Positions 61,671 to 64,000 of a DNA stretch of 64,000 nt are shown in pieces (the stretch's first letter is position 1; every line of letters starts with the position of its first letter). This DNA is from Pigmentiphaga sp. NML030171 (GTDB lineage: Bacteria; Pseudomonadota; Gammaproteobacteria; Burkholderiales; Burkholderiaceae_B), in assembly GCF_002188635.1 (NCBI RefSeq), contig NZ_NINX01000042.1, forward strand, positions 26,920 to 90,919, in the 5' to 3' direction. The notes under the pieces are model-generated. The model was not told the DNA's origin. It saw only the letters and a program-made list of their open reading frames with translations, and searched no databases. The translations under genes and the position numbers were made by a program.

Positions 61671-62717
61671 ATGCCTGTTTTTCGCCGTCCGCCGCGGCGC
61701 CCTTCCCGGTCCGTGGCGCCCGCCCTGCTGCGCCTGGCGGCGCTGGGGCTGGTGGCCGCTGCTTCCGCCGTCCACGGCCAATCGCTCCGGCTGGGCGTAC
61801 TGCCGGTCGAAGGCCCGCTGGAAACGCGCAACGACTGGGCCCCTCTGGTCGCGGACCTGTCGCGGGCGCTCGGCCAGCCGGCCCGGCTGCTCGCGCCGAC
61901 CTCCTATGACGCCATGGCCGCGGCCCTGCGGCGGGGCGACATCGACCTGGCGGTGCTGTCGGGCCAGTTGGCCATCGACGCCGTCACCCGCTATGGCATG
62001 ACGGTGATCGCCCGCGGCCTGCCCGCCGACTCCGACCGTCATCGCACCGTCCTCATCGCCCGCCGCGGCGCCGCGCCCGCCACGCTGGACCAGATGCTGG
62101 CCCTGTCGGCCAAGTGGCGCCTGGCGCGGGGCGAGGTGCGCTCCTTCTCGGGCTATCTGGTCCCGCAGCTTCAGTTGTTCCTGCCGCGCGGGTTGCGCAT
62201 GGAAGCCTTCTTCGCGGCCGAGGTCCAGGGCAGCCACCAGACCAATGCGCTGGCGGTCGCCAACGGCGAAGCGGACGTGGGCCTGACCACCGGCTCCGAC
62301 CTGGCGCGCTTCAAGGAACGTTTTCCGATGGAGTACGGCCGGCTGGCCGTGCTGTGGCGATCGGATCCGCTGCCCGCGCCGCTGGTCGTGGCCCGGCGCG
62401 CGCTGCCGGAATCCGTGCGGGCGCGCCTGGCCGCCCACCTGACTTCATTGGAACAGACTCGTCCGGGCCAGGAACAGTTGGCCCGGCACGATCTTGCCGG
62501 GTTCGAGCCCGCGGGCGACGCCGCGCTGCTGGACAATGCCGGCCTGGTGTACCGCTTCGACCGGCAAAGCGCGCTGCAGGGCAGCTGGACCGACGAGGCC
62601 GCGCGGCAGACGCGGCTGACGCGCATCGATCAGGAGTACGCCTCCCTGCGCGCGGCGCTGGACCGGCCGCCCCGGCGCAAGGCCCAGACGATGTCCGCCG
62701 CGGACACGTCGCACTAG
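61671..62717 (+). CDS. PhnD-like phosphonate-type periplasmic receptor
   Basis: A 348-residue ABC-type receptor (phosphonate/PhnD family): Arg-rich signal peptide cleaved near residue 36 (ASAVHG), then LRLGVLPVEGP, YDAMAAALRRGDIDLAVLSG and AEVQGSHQTNALAVANGEADVG. Receptors of this group bind phosphonates, phosphite or other anions. No phnC/phnE genes follow; instead the structured repeats begin. Divergent from the GntR regulator. Confidence 0.85.
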   Translation: MPVFRRPPRRPSRSVAPALLRLAALGLVAAASAVHGQSLRLGVLPVEGPLETRNDWAPLVADLSRALGQPARLLAPTSYDAMAAALRRGDIDLAVLSGQLAIDAVTRYGMTVIARGLPADSDRHRTVLIARRGAAPATLDQMLALSAKWRLARGEVRSFSGYLVPQLQLFLPRGLRMEAFFAAEVQGSHQTNALAVANGEADVGLTTGSDLARFKERFPMEYGRLAVLWRSDPLPAPLVVARRALPESVRARLAAHLTSLEQTRPGQEQLARHDLAGFEPAGDAALLDNAGLVYRFDRQSALQGSWTDEAARQTRLTRIDQEYASLRAALDRPPRRKAQTMSAADTSH

Positions 62718-62761
62718 GCTGAATCGACATTCATGAATGTCTGGGATCGGGTTCTTGAACC

Positions 62762-63004
62762 GTCCTTGATCGGTGGGGTGGGGCGGCCCGCGGTGGGGCG
62801 CATTCGGAGCCGCCGGAGTTGGCGCGGTTGGCGGGGAAGCAAGGGCGTGCATGTGTGAGCGCGGCAGTAGGAATAGCCCGGGGGGCTATTCCCGCGCGAG
62901 TTCACGCCCGCCCCGCCAACCGCGCCAACTCCGGGAAGTCCCGCGCAGCGGGACCGGCTTCGCTGCGCCCCACCGCGGGCCGCCCCACCCCTCCGGTCAA
63001 GGAC
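62762..63004. repeat. structured inverted-repeat element A
   Basis: A 243-bp element. Outer arms 62762-62802 and 62964-63004 pair at 39 of 41 positions. Inside are a junction (TTCGGAGCCG), a perfect 24-bp stem (62813-62836 with 62911-62934), an internal loop AAGCAA opposite G, a 7-bp stem (GGGCGTG/CACGCCC), an apical hairpin GGAATAGCC/GGCTATTCC, and a 3' hairpin GTCCCGC-GCA-GCGGGAC (62938-62954). Same plan as element B. Confidence 0.85.
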
Positions 63005-63114
63005 TACCGACGGTGATGAGTGACGATCGCAGATTCAAAAACGGTGTAGGTTCTTTATCCCATTAAAGAAGACGGCCGCACTGAAATTCACGGGGCGAGG
63101 TGATTAACGGTGCA

Positions 63115-63362
63115 GGTCTTGTCCGGGGCGCCGGGGCCGGGGGGCGGGCGGGGCGCATTCGGAGCCGCCGGTGGGGACAGGGTGGACGGGGAAGCAAGGG
63201 CGCAGCTGTTTGAGGACGGCTTTCGGGGTAGCCCAGTGGGCTACCCCGGTCCGAGTTCTGCGCCCGCCCCGGCCACCCTGTCCCCACCGGGAAGTCCCGC
63301 GCAGCGGGACCGGCGTCGCTGCGCCCCGCCCGCCCCCCGGCCCCGGTGCCCCGGACAAGACC
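63115..63362. repeat. structured inverted-repeat element B
   Basis: A 248-bp element with the same architecture as A. Outer arms 63115-63157 and 63320-63362 pair at 42 of 43 positions (the exception is a G-U-type pair). A 24-bp inner stem (63168-63191 with 63267-63290) has one mismatch, followed by the same AAGCAA/G internal loop, an 8-bp stem and an apical CGGGGTAGCCCA/TGGGCTACCCCG hairpin. Junction and 3' hairpin are nearly identical to A, while the stem sequences are largely different. Confidence 0.85.
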
Positions 63363-63483
63363 GGCTAAAGAAAACGAATGTCGAACCAGCCTAGGGCCTG
63401 TTCTCGCTAAAAGGATGCCCGCACTGCCCCCGGGCGCCGATTCCTATATAGTCTGTCGGCTTGTAGACCCGATCAGGACGCCG

Positions 63484-64000
63484 ATGGATGAACGAGCGGC
63501 CAGGGACGTGGTGCTGGCCCACGCCCTGGAAACCACCGACGACGAACACCAGTTGCTGCGCGCCGAGGATCGCCGCGAGGCCAGCCTGAGCGCCCGCAAC
63601 CTGTGCGGATTGCAAGGCGGCCGCGACGCCGGACGGGACCCGGCCGGCAGTTTCCTGCAAACCCGCGCGGCCCTGCTGCTGGATGGGCTGGAGCGGCGCG
63701 CGCCGGCGCTCAAGGCCATGCGCCATCCTCCTCGCCTGGCCGCCCTGGCCGGCTGGCTGCTTCCCTTGGCGGCCTTCCTGGCCGGCGCGCTGACCGAACG
63801 CATCGCCAACCCGCACCGCATGGACCTGTTGTCGCCACCGCTGCTGGCCGTGCTGGGCTGGAACCTGCTGATGTATGCGCTCCTGGCCGTCTCCGTCGCG
63901 GTGCCGCCCCTGCGGCGTCGGGGCGCGGCGCTGTTCGCGCGGCCCTGGCTGCCGCAAGGCTGGCGCCGGCGCCGGGGCGGCCGCGCGCTTCAGATTGCTC
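63484..64000 (+). CDS. DUF2868 membrane protein, 5' part
   Basis: Open to the window edge; at least 172 residues, start ATG 63484. The N-terminal helical part (DERAARDVVLAHALETTDDE; FLQTRAALLLDGLERRAPAL) and two membrane helices (about 83-102 and 116-140) match the DUF2868 family, which commonly precedes a DUF3482 GTPase gene in beta-proteobacteria. Function unknown. Its 3' end lies outside the window. Confidence 0.75.
   Translation, partial: MDERAARDVVLAHALETTDDEHQLLRAEDRREASLSARNLCGLQGGRDAGRDPAGSFLQTRAALLLDGLERRAPALKAMRHPPRLAALAGWLLPLAAFLAGALTERIANPHRMDLLSPPLLAVLGWNLLMYALLAVSVAVPPLRRRGAALFARPWLPQGWRRRRGGRALQIA

Larger units (their letters stand above)
62718..63483. other. long intergenic region with structured repeats
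   Basis: No conserved protein is recognisable in about 765 bp. It holds the perfect palindrome GACATTCATGAATGTC (62726-62741), a GGTTC-TT-GAACC hairpin (62750-62761), two ~245-bp inverted-repeat elements and a TTCTTTA-N6-TAAAGAA hairpin (63051-63070). Short ORFs here are translations of the repeats. Confidence 0.8.

Noticed and set aside
62773..63394. short ORFs in the structured repeats (for example 62773-63066 and 63110-63394)
   Set aside because: Pro/Arg/Gly-rich translations of the inverted repeats; the constraint visible is base pairing, not protein.
1..64000. CRISPR array, tRNA, rRNA, IS element or prophage
   Set aside because: No regularly spaced direct repeats, no recognisable tRNA or rRNA sequence, and no transposase, integrase or phage structural gene was found.

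Overview
The window is high-GC DNA (long GC-rich shadow frames on both strands) from a beta-proteobacterium of the Alcaligenaceae, most likely Bordetella or Achromobacter. The evidence is the gph-rpe / apaG / mltA block at the left edge, the many Bug-type tripartite-tricarboxylate receptors (six here, none with its membrane partners), CzcE-like and DUF4148 small exported proteins, and a short GC-rich extragenic repeat of a kind I associate with these genera. No rRNA, tRNA, CRISPR array, transposase or phage gene is visible.

Layout. 1-3.6 kb: housekeeping (gph, rpe, apaG, mltA). 3.6-7.8 kb: LysR regulator divergent from a sulfatase-cupin-Bug operon. 7.8-12.6 kb: dsbC, a UbiH-family monooxygenase, an MscS channel, a DUF481 outer-membrane protein and two small exported proteins. 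12.7-18 kb: LysR, then a minus-strand operon of VOC dioxygenase, IclR regulator and FAD hydroxylase, plus a Bug receptor. 18-24.1 kb: Rieske oxygenase and amidase on the minus strand, divergent from LigA-like, LigB-like, substrate-binding-fold and SDR genes, closed by a MarR regulator; both promoters carry the same TTAGAT...ATCTAA-type site. 24.3-32.6 kb: acnB, a serine beta-lactamase-fold lipoprotein, LysR, tcuA-tcuB. 32.6-37.7 kb: ThDP enzyme, sulfatase and Bug receptor, with a divergent LysR. 37.7-49.1 kb: an eleven-gene minus-strand operon (ThDP enzyme, SDR, BNR propeller, VOC, DUF1185, alpha/beta hydrolase, NIPSNAP, FAD hydroxylase, sulfatase, Bug, ALDH) with a divergent IclR. 50.1-53.9 kb: IclR, FAD hydroxylase, Bug and a broken ParE-type toxin remnant. 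53.9-59.4 kb: a salicylate 5-hydroxylase cluster (nagAa-G-H-Ab) with a PchB-like AroQ enzyme and a Bug receptor, under a divergent NahR/NagR regulator with a near-consensus NahR box. 59.4-62.7 kb: PfkB kinase, GntR regulator and orphan PhnD-like receptor. 62.7-63.4 kb: two large inverted-repeat elements. The window ends inside a DUF2868 membrane protein.

How it works together. The region is a catabolic island. Each module pairs a regulator (LysR, IclR, MarR, GntR) with a periplasmic receptor and enzymes that unmask (sulfatase, amidase), hydroxylate (FAD or Rieske oxygenase), cleave (VOC or LigAB dioxygenase) and process (hydrolase, ALDH, SDR, ThDP enzyme) aromatic or related acids. Only the salicylate 5-hydroxylase and tricarballylate-type modules can be named with some confidence; the substrates of the others are unknown.

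The two most unusual items are (1) the pair of ~245-bp elements at 62762-63004 and 63115-63362. They share junction motifs almost exactly, but their long stems differ in sequence while staying self-complementary, which is the signature of a conserved folded RNA or single-stranded DNA. (2) The eleven-gene operon at 37.7-49.1 kb, which joins sulfatase, hydroxylase, dioxygenase and C-C hydrolase functions with an unexplained BNR propeller and an SDR that lacks its catalytic tyrosine.
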